Of a stretch of DNA of 5,434 bases, positions 1 to 5,434 are shown one piece after another (position 1 is the first letter of the stretch; each line of letters starts with the position of its first letter). Origin of the DNA: Gallionella sp. UBA6045 (lineage in GTDB: Bacteria > Pseudomonadota > Gammaproteobacteria > Burkholderiales > Gallionellaceae); the NCBI GenBank assembly GCA_002429165.1, contig DIYV01000174.1, positions 1 to 5,434 on the forward strand, written 5' to 3'. The translations under genes and the position numbers were made by a program. Under the pieces are notes generated by a model. The model ran no database searches, was not told the origin of the DNA, and saw only the letters and a list, made by a program, of their open reading frames with translations.

Positions 1-23
1 GCAATCAGGATTTTTTCAAACAT
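1..23 (-). CDS. accC: Biotin carboxylase AccC, first codons only (cut by window edge)
   Basis: Reading the minus strand from 23 to 1 gives ATG followed by codons for M-F-E-K-I-L-I and then GC, the start of an alanine codon. This matches the very conserved AccC N-terminus (MFEKILIANRGEIA). AccC is the ATP-dependent biotin carboxylase subunit of acetyl-CoA carboxylase and carboxylates the biotin carried by AccB; it acts in the cytoplasm at the first committed step of fatty acid synthesis. A GGAG Shine-Dalgarno lies at 35-32, eight bases before the ATG. The gene follows accB after a 47-base gap, the usual accB-accC order. Only seven full codons are visible, so the call rests on the N-terminal match plus position; the catalytic domains lie outside the window. 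Confidence 0.9.
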
Positions 24-70
24 GGTATTGGCTCCGAACTTGGGCGTGGCACGAAATGGCGCGCTTACCA

Positions 71-526
71 TTAACCGATGACGAACAGAGGTTGGCCGAA
101 TTCAACAGGCTGGCCATTCTCCACCAGGATGGCTTTGATGACCCCGCTCTGATCGGCTTCGATCTCGTTGAGCAACTTCATGGCTTCGATGATGCACAGG
201 GTCTCGCCGCTGTTCACGGATTGGCCCACATCCACGAATGCCTTGGAACCCGGCGAGGCGGATCGGTAGAACGTGCCGACCATCGGCGATTTCACCACGT
301 GACCTTCCGCCACCGCGGGTTTGGCGGGTTCGGCTGCCGGCGCGGCGGGCTGCGGAGCAAAAGCTGCTGCAGCGATGACATGTTGCTGAGCAGGTGCGTA
401 GGCTTGTTGAGCGGACGCGGCGGTGCGGGTGATGCGCACGCGTTCTTCGCCCTCGCTGATTTCCAGTTCGGCAATACCGGAACTTTCGACCAACTCAATC
501 AATGTTTTCAGCTTGCGTAAATCCAT
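71..526 (-). CDS. accB: Biotin carboxyl carrier protein of acetyl-CoA carboxylase (BCCP)
   Basis: This 151-residue protein is the biotin-bearing subunit of acetyl-CoA carboxylase. It shuttles carboxybiotin from biotin carboxylase (AccC) to the carboxyltransferase (AccA/AccD) to make malonyl-CoA. The N-terminal part (about 1-35, beginning [12 protein letters not shown]) is the conserved assembly region. Residues about 36-75 form a flexible Ala/Pro/Gln-rich linker, and about 76-151 are the biotinyl domain. The motif [10 protein letters not shown] places the biotinylated lysine at Lys117, and the [14 protein letters not shown] stretch (80-93) corresponds to the BCCP 'thumb' region. Length is close to the E. 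coli protein (156 residues). The ATG is firmly set by a near-perfect ribosome binding site. It lies 22 bases after aroQ and is followed by accC, so the cluster is probably an operon. Confidence 0.98.
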   Translation of the reverse strand: MDLRKLKTLIELVESSGIAELEISEGEERVRITRTAASAQQAYAPAQQHVIAAAAFAPQPAAPAAEPAKPAVAEGHVVKSPMVGTFYRSASPGSKAFVDVGQSVNSGETLCIIEAMKLLNEIEADQSGVIKAILVENGQPVEFGQPLFVIG

Positions 527-530
527 GGTG

Positions 531-539
531 ACCTCCTTA
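531..539 (-). promoter_or_regulatory. Strong Shine-Dalgarno of accB
   Basis: The minus strand reads TAAGGAGGT here, nine bases complementary to the 3' end of 16S rRNA, with GGAGG five bases before the accB ATG. It is by far the strongest ribosome binding site in the window and fixes the accB start. High translation of accB relative to its neighbours is a reasonable inference, not something the sequence proves. Confidence 0.9.
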
Positions 540-548
540 AGAAGCTTG

Positions 549-983
549 TTATTTTTGGTTCAGTGCGAATTGCACTGCAAATTCATAGCCCGCCGCGCCC
601 AGGCCGCTGATCACGCCTACAGCAAGGTCGGAAAAGAACGAATCCTTGCGAAATGCCTCGCGGGCGAACACATTGGAAAGATGTACTTCGATGAACGGGA
701 TGGCAACTGCCGCCAGCGCATCCCGTAGTGCCACGCTGGTATGGGTGAACGCGGCCGGATTGATAATGATGAACTGTGTACCATCAGCGTGTGCCTGCTG
801 CACCCGTTCCACGAGTTCGACTTCGGCATTGCTCTGGAAGCAAAACAAGTTTGCGCCGCTTTTACCCGCCAATTTCATCAAACGCTCGTTAATTTCATTC
901 AACGTGACGTTGCCATACACAGCCGGCTCGCGACTGCCGAGCAGATTCAGATTGGGTCCGTGCAACACAAGGATATTTTTCAT
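549..983 (-). CDS. aroQ: 3-dehydroquinate dehydratase, type II
   Basis: This 144-residue cytoplasmic enzyme converts 3-dehydroquinate to 3-dehydroshikimate, step three of the shikimate pathway to aromatic amino acids. It is the small dodecameric type II form, unrelated to AroD. The family signatures are all present: [12 protein letters not shown] (9-20) with catalytic Arg18 and Tyr23 on the active-site lid, [16 protein letters not shown] (75-90) with Asn75, catalytic His81 and Asp88, and [12 protein letters not shown] (101-112) with Arg112. The start [16 protein letters not shown] is the normal family start and the length is normal. I see no clear Shine-Dalgarno before the ATG. The gene sits 64 bases after dsbD and 22 before accB; aroQ-accB-accC is a widespread arrangement in beta- and gammaproteobacteria. 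Confidence 0.98.
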   Translation of the reverse strand: MKNILVLHGPNLNLLGSREPAVYGNVTLNEINERLMKLAGKSGANLFCFQSNAEVELVERVQQAHADGTQFIIINPAAFTHTSVALRDALAAVAIPFIEVHLSNVFAREAFRKDSFFSDLAVGVISGLGAAGYEFAVQFALNQK

Positions 984-992
984 GCGCGCAGT

Positions 993-1011
993 TTGCCGTA
1001 AATTAGGGCAA
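993..1011 (-). other. Small inverted repeat in the aroQ leader
   Basis: On the minus strand TTGCC (1011-1007) and GGCAA (997-993) form a perfect 5-bp stem around a 9-base AT-rich loop, ending nine bases before the aroQ ATG. There is no following T-run, so it is not an intrinsic terminator. It lies where the ribosome would bind and could affect aroQ translation, but a stem this short can occur by chance. Confidence 0.25.
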
Positions 1012-1041
1012 TTTGTCCAGTATTTTGGCGCAGATGCCTAA

Positions 1042-1047
1042 ATTATA
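1042..1047 (-). promoter_or_regulatory. Possible -10 element for aroQ-accB-accC
   Basis: A perfect TATAAT hexamer follows directly after the dsbD stop codon, in the largest intergenic gap of the window (984-1047). No good -35 is seen: at 17-bp spacing the hexamer is CCCTGC, and the best alternative is CTGCAA (1068-1063) at a short 15-bp spacing. There is no extended -10 TG. A weak internal promoter giving aroQ-accB-accC some independence from the upstream genes is plausible but not shown. Confidence 0.25.
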
Positions 1048-2871
1048 TTAGAGCCCGATATTTTGCAGGGTTTTCAGAAACTGGGCGGTATCCTGATAGC
1101 CCGTCACGCGAAAATCAGCCACCTCTTTGCCCTGAGTATCGAAGAACAGGATACCGGGGGGGCCGAACAGGCCAAAGCGTTTGAGCAGGGCTTTGTCGGC
1201 CTCGTTGTTTGCCGTGACATCGGCTTGCAACAGCAATACCGGTTTGAGTTTGGATTTTACCGTGCCATCAGAGAAGGCAAAACGTTCCAGTTCCTTGCAA
1301 GAGATACACCAGTCGGCGTAGAAATCAAGCATTACAGTCTGTTTCCCGCGTACCTGGGCGATGCGTTGATCAAGGTCTGCGATGTCTTTGACACGGGAAA
1401 ACTGGAGTGTGGTGGGCGCCAAGCTTTCGGCGCGCCCTATGTTGCCAAGAGGGCGCAGGATGTCGCGCGCGCCGGACAGCGCGCCGACCAGATAAGCGGC
1501 GCCCAGCAACAGGGCGAACAGGCCGATTCCTTTAAGCAGCTTGTGCCAGCCGCCGGCATTGTGTGGCAGTGCATCCAATGCGCGCAGGTAAATCGCCGAG
1601 AAGATCAGCAGCGCAGCCCATAGCAGCATCTCTACGCTGATAGGCAACAGCGGCTGGATGATCCAGATCGCCAGCGCCAGCAACATCACGCCGAAAAATT
1701 GTTTGACCGCTTCCATCCAGGCACCTGCCTTGGGCAGCAATACGCCTGCTGAAGAACCGATCAGCAACAGCGGAGTGCCCATACCCAGCGCCATTACGAA
1801 CAGCGCCGCGCCGCCGAGCACGGCATCGTGGGTCTGGCCAATATAGAGCAGCGCCCCGGCCAGCGGTGCCGCCACGCAGGGACCCATGATGATGGCGGAC
1901 AGCGCGCCCATCGCGAACACGCCGCTGAGATGGCCGCCGTGCAGACGGTTGCTGGTGTCACTCAGTTTGCTTTGCAAAGCGGTGGGCAGTTGGAACTCAT
2001 AAAAGCCGAACATGGACAACGACAGCAGCACGAACACTGCGGCGAAGCTGCCGAGCACCCAGGGTGTCTGCAGCGCATTGGAAATCAGGTTGCCGGAATA
2101 CCCAGCAGCCACGCCTGCGGCGGCGTAGGTGATCGCCATGCCCAGCACGTAAGCCAGAGACAGAATGAAGGCGTGCATATGGGTGATTTTATGGCCGCGT
2201 CCGACGATGATGCCGGAAAGGATCGGGATCATCGGGAATACACACGGAGTCAGTGATAACAGCAGTCCTGCGCCGAAGAAAAAGGAAATGATCAGCCAGA
2301 AATTGCCGCCCGTGAACAGCTTCGCAATTTGCGAGTCTTCAGATACCGTGCGGGATGAGGGCGGCGGTGCTACAGACAGTACGGGTGGGGCCAACTGTCC
2401 GGTGGTAACTTCCGGCAGGGCTATGTTTAACGTTTTGGTGATTGGCGGGTAACATAGCCCCTGCTCACTGCAGCCTTGGTAAACGGCGTTAAGCGCGATG
2501 CGGGTTGCCGCATTGCCGGAACGACTCAGCGTGATGACACCCTGAAAAGATTGATGGAATACTTCGGTGTCGCCAAAATTGGGGTCGTGCTTTATTTCGC
2601 CTTTGGGCAAACTCACAGACGTGATTTTGACCGTTTTGTCTTTGGCGGTGAAGGTGATTTTGTCGCGATACAGGTAATAAGTGGGGGTTACGTTGAAGTT
2701 GGCTTGCAAGGTGTGCGCATCACGCACCTTCACTTCCAGGCGGAAAGCGTCATCAGGTTGCAGAAAGTCGGGTGGTTTGCTGATAGCCAAGTTTGAAAGC
2801 CTATCCATAAAGGCTTCAGCATGCGAGGCGGGAGCGACAAGACAAAACAGCAGCAGTAATGAAAAACGCAT
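1048..2871 (-). CDS. dsbD: Thiol:disulfide interchange protein DsbD
   Basis: This 607-residue inner-membrane reductase passes electrons from cytoplasmic thioredoxin to periplasmic partners such as DsbC, DsbG and cytochrome c maturation proteins. All three redox modules are complete. A signal peptide (about 1-18, cut near SHA/EA) leads into the periplasmic alpha domain with Cys134 and Cys140 (GCSEQGLCYPP). The membrane beta domain (about 190-468, roughly eight helices) has Cys210 (TPCVFP) and Cys332 (GPCVAAP). The periplasmic thioredoxin-like gamma domain (about 485-607) has the C-I-S-C motif at Cys522/Cys525; E. coli has CVAC. The open frame extends 13 codons further up to 2910, but the ATG at 2871 is preferred because it begins a proper signal peptide and has AAGGA six bases before it. 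It starts two bases after cutA, which implies coupling. Confidence 0.97.
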   Translation of the reverse strand: MRFSLLLLFCLVAPASHAEAFMDRLSNLAISKPPDFLQPDDAFRLEVKVRDAHTLQANFNVTPTYYLYRDKITFTAKDKTVKITSVSLPKGEIKHDPNFGDTEVFHQSFQGVITLSRSGNAATRIALNAVYQGCSEQGLCYPPITKTLNIALPEVTTGQLAPPVLSVAPPPSSRTVSEDSQIAKLFTGGNFWLIISFFFGAGLLLSLTPCVFPMIPILSGIIVGRGHKITHMHAFILSLAYVLGMAITYAAAGVAAGYSGNLISNALQTPWVLGSFAAVFVLLSLSMFGFYEFQLPTALQSKLSDTSNRLHGGHLSGVFAMGALSAIIMGPCVAAPLAGALLYIGQTHDAVLGGAALFVMALGMGTPLLLIGSSAGVLLPKAGAWMEAVKQFFGVMLLALAIWIIQPLLPISVEMLLWAALLIFSAIYLRALDALPHNAGGWHKLLKGIGLFALLLGAAYLVGALSGARDILRPLGNIGRAESLAPTTLQFSRVKDIADLDQRIAQVRGKQTVMLDFYADWCISCKELERFAFSDGTVKSKLKPVLLLQADVTANNEADKALLKRFGLFGPPGILFFDTQGKEVADFRVTGYQDTAQFLKTLQNIGL

Positions 2872-2873
2872 GG

Positions 2874-3215
2874 TTATTCCTTGAGAGTGGTTGTTTCCCC
2901 GTCTACCCAATCCAGATAAGAGGGTAAGCCGGCCGTTACCAAGACAGCGATAATTTCGGGGAGTTCGTAAGGGTGCGCTTCGCGTATCAATTTTTCAAGT
3001 CGCGGGTAAGCGGCACGTGTGGTTTTGATCAGCAGCGGCACTTCGGTGGCGGTCTCGATATTATCTTTCCAGCGATAGGTCGATGTGCAGGGAGCAAGCT
3101 GGTTCACGCAGGCAGCGGCGCGCGTTTCGATAAGCTGGCGTGCAAGTTTTTCGGCAGATGCCGCATCGGGAAGATTGGTGATAACCAATAAAATGTCATC
3201 CATGTCCTGGCTCAT
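2874..3215 (-). CDS. cutA: CutA family divalent-cation tolerance protein
   Basis: This 113-residue protein belongs to the CutA1 family of small trimeric proteins, first linked in E. coli to copper and other divalent metal tolerance; the true biochemical role is unsettled. Family features are clear: AACVN (34-38), TSTYRWKDNIE (44-54), LLIKT (61-65) and HPYELPEIIAV (81-91). Of the three residues implicated in copper binding in E. coli, the equivalents of Cys39 (Cys36) and His83 (His81) are present, but the Cys16 position is Thr13; there is a different cysteine at 43. The ATG overlaps the holA stop as ATGA. A second in-frame ATG at 3203 (Met5) is an alternative start, since neither has a strong Shine-Dalgarno. 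It lies directly before dsbD, as cutA does in E. coli. Confidence 0.95.
   Translation of the reverse strand: MSQDMDDILLVITNLPDAASAEKLARQLIETRAAACVNQLAPCTSTYRWKDNIETATEVPLLIKTTRAAYPRLEKLIREAHPYELPEIIAVLVTAGLPSYLDWVDGETTTLKE
2878..2882 (-). promoter_or_regulatory. Shine-Dalgarno that decides the dsbD start
   Basis: AAGGA on the minus strand lies six bases before the ATG at 2871, inside the last codons of cutA. It supports the signal-peptide start of DsbD over the upstream in-frame ATG at 2910. Confidence 0.75.
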
Positions 3216-4216
3216 GCTTTTGAGAAGCGCAATCCGAGCTGTAACAACTCATCCCACACATCACCCCGGCGCAAACCTTTGATCGTCTTGTCCAGCCGTG
3301 CAGCCTTTTGGATGGCTCGCTCGATGTGCGGAAATTTAAGGCGCCGTGCCGCACTCTCGATCAACCCCTGCTTGTCCCTGCGCACCCGTATGTCGCGCAT
3401 GGCGTTGCCGAGGTTACCGCCGCGTTGCGCCGCTTGCAGGACCTTACCCAGGGTGCGTATATCTTCACTGATTGCCCATAACACCAGCACGGTGGCGGTG
3501 CCCTCGGCGCGCAAACCGTCGAGGATGCGCGCAAAACGCGCTGCGTTGCCGTTCAGCATGGCTTCCGAAAGCTTGAAGATGTCGTAACGCGCCACATCCA
3601 TCACCGCATCCTTGACCTGTTCAAAAGATAATTGCCCGGCGGGGAACAACAACGCGAGTTTCTGGATTTCCTGAAACGCCGCGAGCAGGTTGCCTTCGCA
3701 TCGGTCTGTGAGAAATTCCAGTGTAGCTTCGTCGGTACTTTGCCCCTGTCTTTTAAGACGTTCGGCGATCCAGCGTGGCAATGCACTGCGCGGAATGTCA
3801 TCCGCGGAAACCATCACGCCATGCTGCTCCAGAGCACCGAACCACTGGCTTTTCTGGACGGTCCAGTCCAGCTTGGGCAAAGAGATCAGCGTCAGCGTGT
3901 CCTCACTCAGGTTGGCGCAATAGTCCTGTAATGCCTTCCCGCCCTCAACCCCGGGCTTGCCGGAAGGAATGCGCAGATCGATCACTTTGCGTGTGGAGAA
4001 CAGCGACAGGCTCTGGGCGCTGTTGCGCAATTCTCCCCATTTGAAATGCTGTTCGGCAATGAATGTTTCGCGTTCGGTATATCCGGCGGCGCGGGCGGCA
4101 GCCCGAATGCTGTCCGCCGCTTCAATCGCGAGCAACAGCGCGTCACCAAACACCACGTACAACGGTTTCAAACCGGAACTGAGGTGGCGCGGCAAGTCTT
4201 CGCTGGAGATGGCCAT
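3212..4216 (-). CDS. holA: DNA polymerase III, delta subunit
   Basis: This 334-residue protein is the delta subunit of the DNA polymerase III clamp loader, the part that opens the beta sliding clamp. It aligns along its length with E. coli HolA (343 residues): the YVVFGDALLLAIE start (20-32; E. coli YLLLGNDPLLLQE), the LSLFSTRKVI segment (70-79) with Leu72-Phe73 matching the beta-clamp-contacting Leu-Phe of E. coli delta, PRWIAERLK (147-155) and CEGNLLA (173-179). The C-terminal part (about 210-334) is the helical collar domain with the late GDVWDELLQL segment. No P-loop is expected, since delta does not bind ATP. The start lies three bases after lptE without an obvious Shine-Dalgarno, suggesting coupled translation, and the stop overlaps the cutA start. 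Confidence 0.95.
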   Translation of the reverse strand: MAISSEDLPRHLSSGLKPLYVVFGDALLLAIEAADSIRAAARAAGYTERETFIAEQHFKWGELRNSAQSLSLFSTRKVIDLRIPSGKPGVEGGKALQDYCANLSEDTLTLISLPKLDWTVQKSQWFGALEQHGVMVSADDIPRSALPRWIAERLKRQGQSTDEATLEFLTDRCEGNLLAAFQEIQKLALLFPAGQLSFEQVKDAVMDVARYDIFKLSEAMLNGNAARFARILDGLRAEGTATVLVLWAISEDIRTLGKVLQAAQRGGNLGNAMRDIRVRRDKQGLIESAARRLKFPHIERAIQKAARLDKTIKGLRRGDVWDELLQLGLRFSKA

Positions 4217-4219
4217 GGG

Positions 4220-4720
4220 CTAATGCGGCTTCAGATTGATTCGACTGAGGCGGCGCACGATTCGCTGCACCATGTCGGAACGCATGTTCTGGTAAAGCAG
4301 GGTTTCCTGACTCTCCATGGCGATAACATTGTTGTCGTCATAAGGGAAATCGCTGTGCATCACGATTTCTTCGGCGGGGATCACGTCATTCCGCTCACGA
4401 TCATAAGCGCGCAGGGAAACGCGGTAGAACAACTGGAATTCATTTACACGTCCGCTGCCGCTCAGTGAAAGAATCTGTTTGTCGGGGATTTCAGAAACGA
4501 TGTCAAGCACCACATCGGCTTGCGCGGCAGTGTCCACCAGTTTCACCTTGTTTGCTTCCAGATTGCGGCTCAGTTCTTTGATGAATGGCGTGCCGGGATT
4601 GGTCGCTTTCAGATAAAGTGTTTCGAACGGTATGGCCGCCTGCCCGCGCAAATGGAAACTGCAACCGGCCAGCAACACAGCGGCAACCAGCAGGACTAAT
4701 AATCGAATCAGAAGGCGCAA
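4220..4720 (-). CDS. lptE: LPS-assembly lipoprotein LptE
   Basis: This 166-residue outer-membrane lipoprotein plugs the LptD barrel and helps insert lipopolysaccharide into the outer leaflet. With the chosen TTG start it begins M-R-L-L-I-R, then a hydrophobic signal and the lipobox LLAGC with lipidated Cys20. The next residues, SFHLRG, match the LptE signature (E. coli CGWHLR). Ser at +2 fits outer-membrane sorting. The remainder (21-166) is a normal LptE fold length, with the conserved NEFQLFYRV strand (93-101) and MRSDMVQRIVRRL near the end (147-158). The frame is open upstream to 4993, but that part is antisense-like arginine/glycine-rich shadow inside leuS. TTG at 4720 is supported by AGGAG five bases ahead. 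The gene follows leuS by eight bases and precedes holA by three, the classic leuS-lptE-holA order. Confidence 0.92.
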   Translation of the reverse strand: MRLLIRLLVLLVAAVLLAGCSFHLRGQAAIPFETLYLKATNPGTPFIKELSRNLEANKVKLVDTAAQADVVLDIVSEIPDKQILSLSGSGRVNEFQLFYRVSLRAYDRERNDVIPAEEIVMHSDFPYDDNNVIAMESQETLLYQNMRSDMVQRIVRRLSRINLKPH

Positions 4721-4725
4721 GATTT

Positions 4726-4730
4726 CTCCT
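4726..4730 (-). promoter_or_regulatory. Shine-Dalgarno of lptE, overlapping the leuS stop
   Basis: AGGAG on the minus strand begins within the leuS stop codon (TAG, 4731-4729) and ends five bases before the TTG start of lptE. It decides the non-ATG start and suggests that ribosomes finishing leuS re-initiate on lptE. Confidence 0.8.
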
Positions 4731-5400
4731 AGACGACAACGTTGATCAAACGGCCCGGCACGATCACGATTTTCTTTGGTGTTGCGCCAGCCAGATGTTT
4801 CTGCACAGCCTCGTGCGCCAACGCGAGTTGTTCCAGCGTTCCCTTGTCCGCATCCTTCGCTGCGCGCAGGCTGCCGCGCAGCTTGCCGTTCACTTGCAAC
4901 ACCAGTTCGATCTCGTCCTGTTCCAGTGCCGCTGCCAGCGGTTCCGGCCAGGGAGCATGCAGGATGTCGTCGCCGTAACCCAGTTCGCGCCACAAGGTAT
5001 GGGTGATGTGCGGCGTGATTGGAGAGAGCAGGCGCAGCAGGATGGAGCAGCCTTCGTGTGCGACCGCCGCGCGACCTTTGCCGGCATCCTTCAAGGTTTT
5101 TTCCAGCGCATTGAGCATCTTCATGCCGGCGGAGGCCACCGTGTTGAACTGATGTTTGCCAAGGTCGTAGTTGGCTTGCTTCAGTGTCAGGTGCACCTCG
5201 CGGCGTATGTCTGCAAGGGCCGCAGGCAATTTGTCCGGCATGGAGCTTACTGCTTCAGATGACAGCGCATTGCCGAACGCCCACACGCGCTTGAGGAAAC
5301 GGTGCGCGCCTTCCACGCCGGAATCGGCCCATTCCAGAGTCTGCTCTGGTGGCGAGGCGAACATCATGAAAAAACGTGCGGTATCCGCGCCGTATTGATC
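4729..5400 (-). CDS. leuS: Leucyl-tRNA synthetase, C-terminal part (cut by contig end)
   Basis: The last 223 residues of leucyl-tRNA synthetase, a class I enzyme that charges tRNA-Leu. The visible part begins D-QYGADTARFFMMFASP, matching the stretch shortly after the KMSKS loop (E. coli RYGADTVRLFMMFASP). It continues TLEWADSGVEGAHRFLKRVW into the helical anticodon-binding domain and ends with the C-terminal domain (ELVLQVNGKLRG at about 165-176, IVIVPGRLINVV near the end). The bacterial enzyme is about 860 residues, so roughly three quarters, including HIGH, the editing domain and KMSKS, is missing. The loss is due to the contig end: the next bases are sequencing adapter, so this is not a natural truncation. 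The frame runs on to a GTG in the adapter, adding a false MYKRQ. The stop is TAG at 4731-4729. Confidence 0.96.
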   Translation of the reverse strand, partial: DQYGADTARFFMMFASPPEQTLEWADSGVEGAHRFLKRVWAFGNALSSEAVSSMPDKLPAALADIRREVHLTLKQANYDLGKHQFNTVASAGMKMLNALEKTLKDAGKGRAAVAHEGCSILLRLLSPITPHITHTLWRELGYGDDILHAPWPEPLAAALEQDEIELVLQVNGKLRGSLRAAKDADKGTLEQLALAHEAVQKHLAGATPKKIVIVPGRLINVVV

Positions 5401-5434
5401 CTGTCTCTTATACACATCTGACGCTGCCGACGAA
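5401..5434. other. Untrimmed Illumina Nextera (Tn5) adapter
   Basis: Positions 5401-5419 are CTGTCTCTTATACACATCT, the reverse complement of the 19-bp Tn5 mosaic end, and 5420-5433 (GACGCTGCCGACGA) complete the reverse complement of the Nextera Read 1 transposase adapter, 33 of 33 bases. The final A at 5434 falls where the sample index would begin. This is library-preparation sequence, not genome; the true contig end is 5400. Translated on the minus strand it produces the well-known artefact peptide MYKRQ. Confidence 0.98.

Noticed and set aside
24..70. Possible hairpin or regulatory element between accB and accC.
   Set aside because: The gap has similar GC-rich words (GCGCGCC, CCACGCCC) but I found no convincing inverted repeat; the ribosome site of accC is all that can be supported.
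56..520. Plus-strand open frame of 154 codons opposite accB.
   Set aside because: It covers nearly the whole of accB in antisense; accB has a strong ribosome site and full family motifs, and the plus frame has neither.
1063..1623. Plus-strand open frame of 186 codons opposite dsbD.
   Set aside because: It mirrors the DsbD thioredoxin domain and last membrane helices on the other strand; no signal or motif supports it as a gene.
2872..2910. Thirteen extra N-terminal residues on DsbD from an ATG at 2910.
   Set aside because: They lie inside cutA, precede a complete signal peptide and lack a good ribosome site, whereas the ATG at 2871 has AAGGA at proper spacing.
4721..4993. Upstream extension of the lptE frame, adding 91 residues before the lipoprotein signal.
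   Set aside because: It overlaps the conserved C-terminus of leuS in another frame, is Arg/Gly/Ala-rich low-quality sequence, and would bury the signal peptide and lipobox inside the protein.
4585..5262. Plus-strand open frame of 225 codons opposite leuS and lptE.
   Set aside because: It is the antisense shadow of two recognisable genes; the composition (many Cys, His, Gln, Arg) and lack of any family motif fit a shadow frame.
5401..5419. Tn5/IS50 mosaic end as evidence of a mobile element.
   Set aside because: It is followed by the synthetic Nextera Read 1 tail at the contig terminus, so it is library adapter rather than a transposon end.

Overview
The window is a stretch of ordinary proteobacterial chromosome carrying eight housekeeping genes, all on the minus strand and packed head to tail. 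The protein sequences (LptE lipoprotein, full-length DsbD, HolA, type II dehydroquinase beside accBC) point to a Gram-negative bacterium. The gene order and general resemblance suggest a betaproteobacterium, perhaps of the Nitrosomonadales/Gallionellaceae type; that placement is inference from memory and was not tested. Base composition looks like mid-fifties percent GC by eye and does not change along the window, so nothing suggests recent transfer.

In transcription order (right to left) the genes are: leuS (3' part only, 5400-4729), lptE (4720-4220), holA (4216-3212), cutA (3215-2874), dsbD (2871-1048), aroQ (983-549), accB (526-71) and accC (first seven codons and part of the eighth, 23-1). 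From leuS to dsbD the genes are separated by 8, 3, -4 and 2 bases, so they are probably co-transcribed and partly translationally coupled. A 64-base gap precedes aroQ, a 22-base gap with a near-perfect Shine-Dalgarno precedes accB, and a 47-base gap precedes accC. No stretch over 300 bases lacks a gene. I see no tRNA or rRNA, no CRISPR array, no insertion sequence and no rho-independent terminator.

Functionally this is a mix of core cell processes: leucyl-tRNA charging (LeuS), lipopolysaccharide export (LptE), DNA polymerase clamp loading (HolA), metal/stress-related CutA, reducing power for periplasmic thiols (DsbD), the shikimate pathway (AroQ) and the first step of fatty acid synthesis (AccB, AccC). 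The leuS-lptE-holA group and the dsbD-aroQ-accB-accC group are each familiar; here they are joined through cutA.

The last 33-34 bases are not biological. Positions 5401-5433 match the Illumina Nextera (Tn5) Read 1 adapter in reverse complement, so the contig ends in untrimmed adapter, and any LeuS prediction starting MYKRQ has five artefactual residues. I found no sign of a previously undescribed system in this window.
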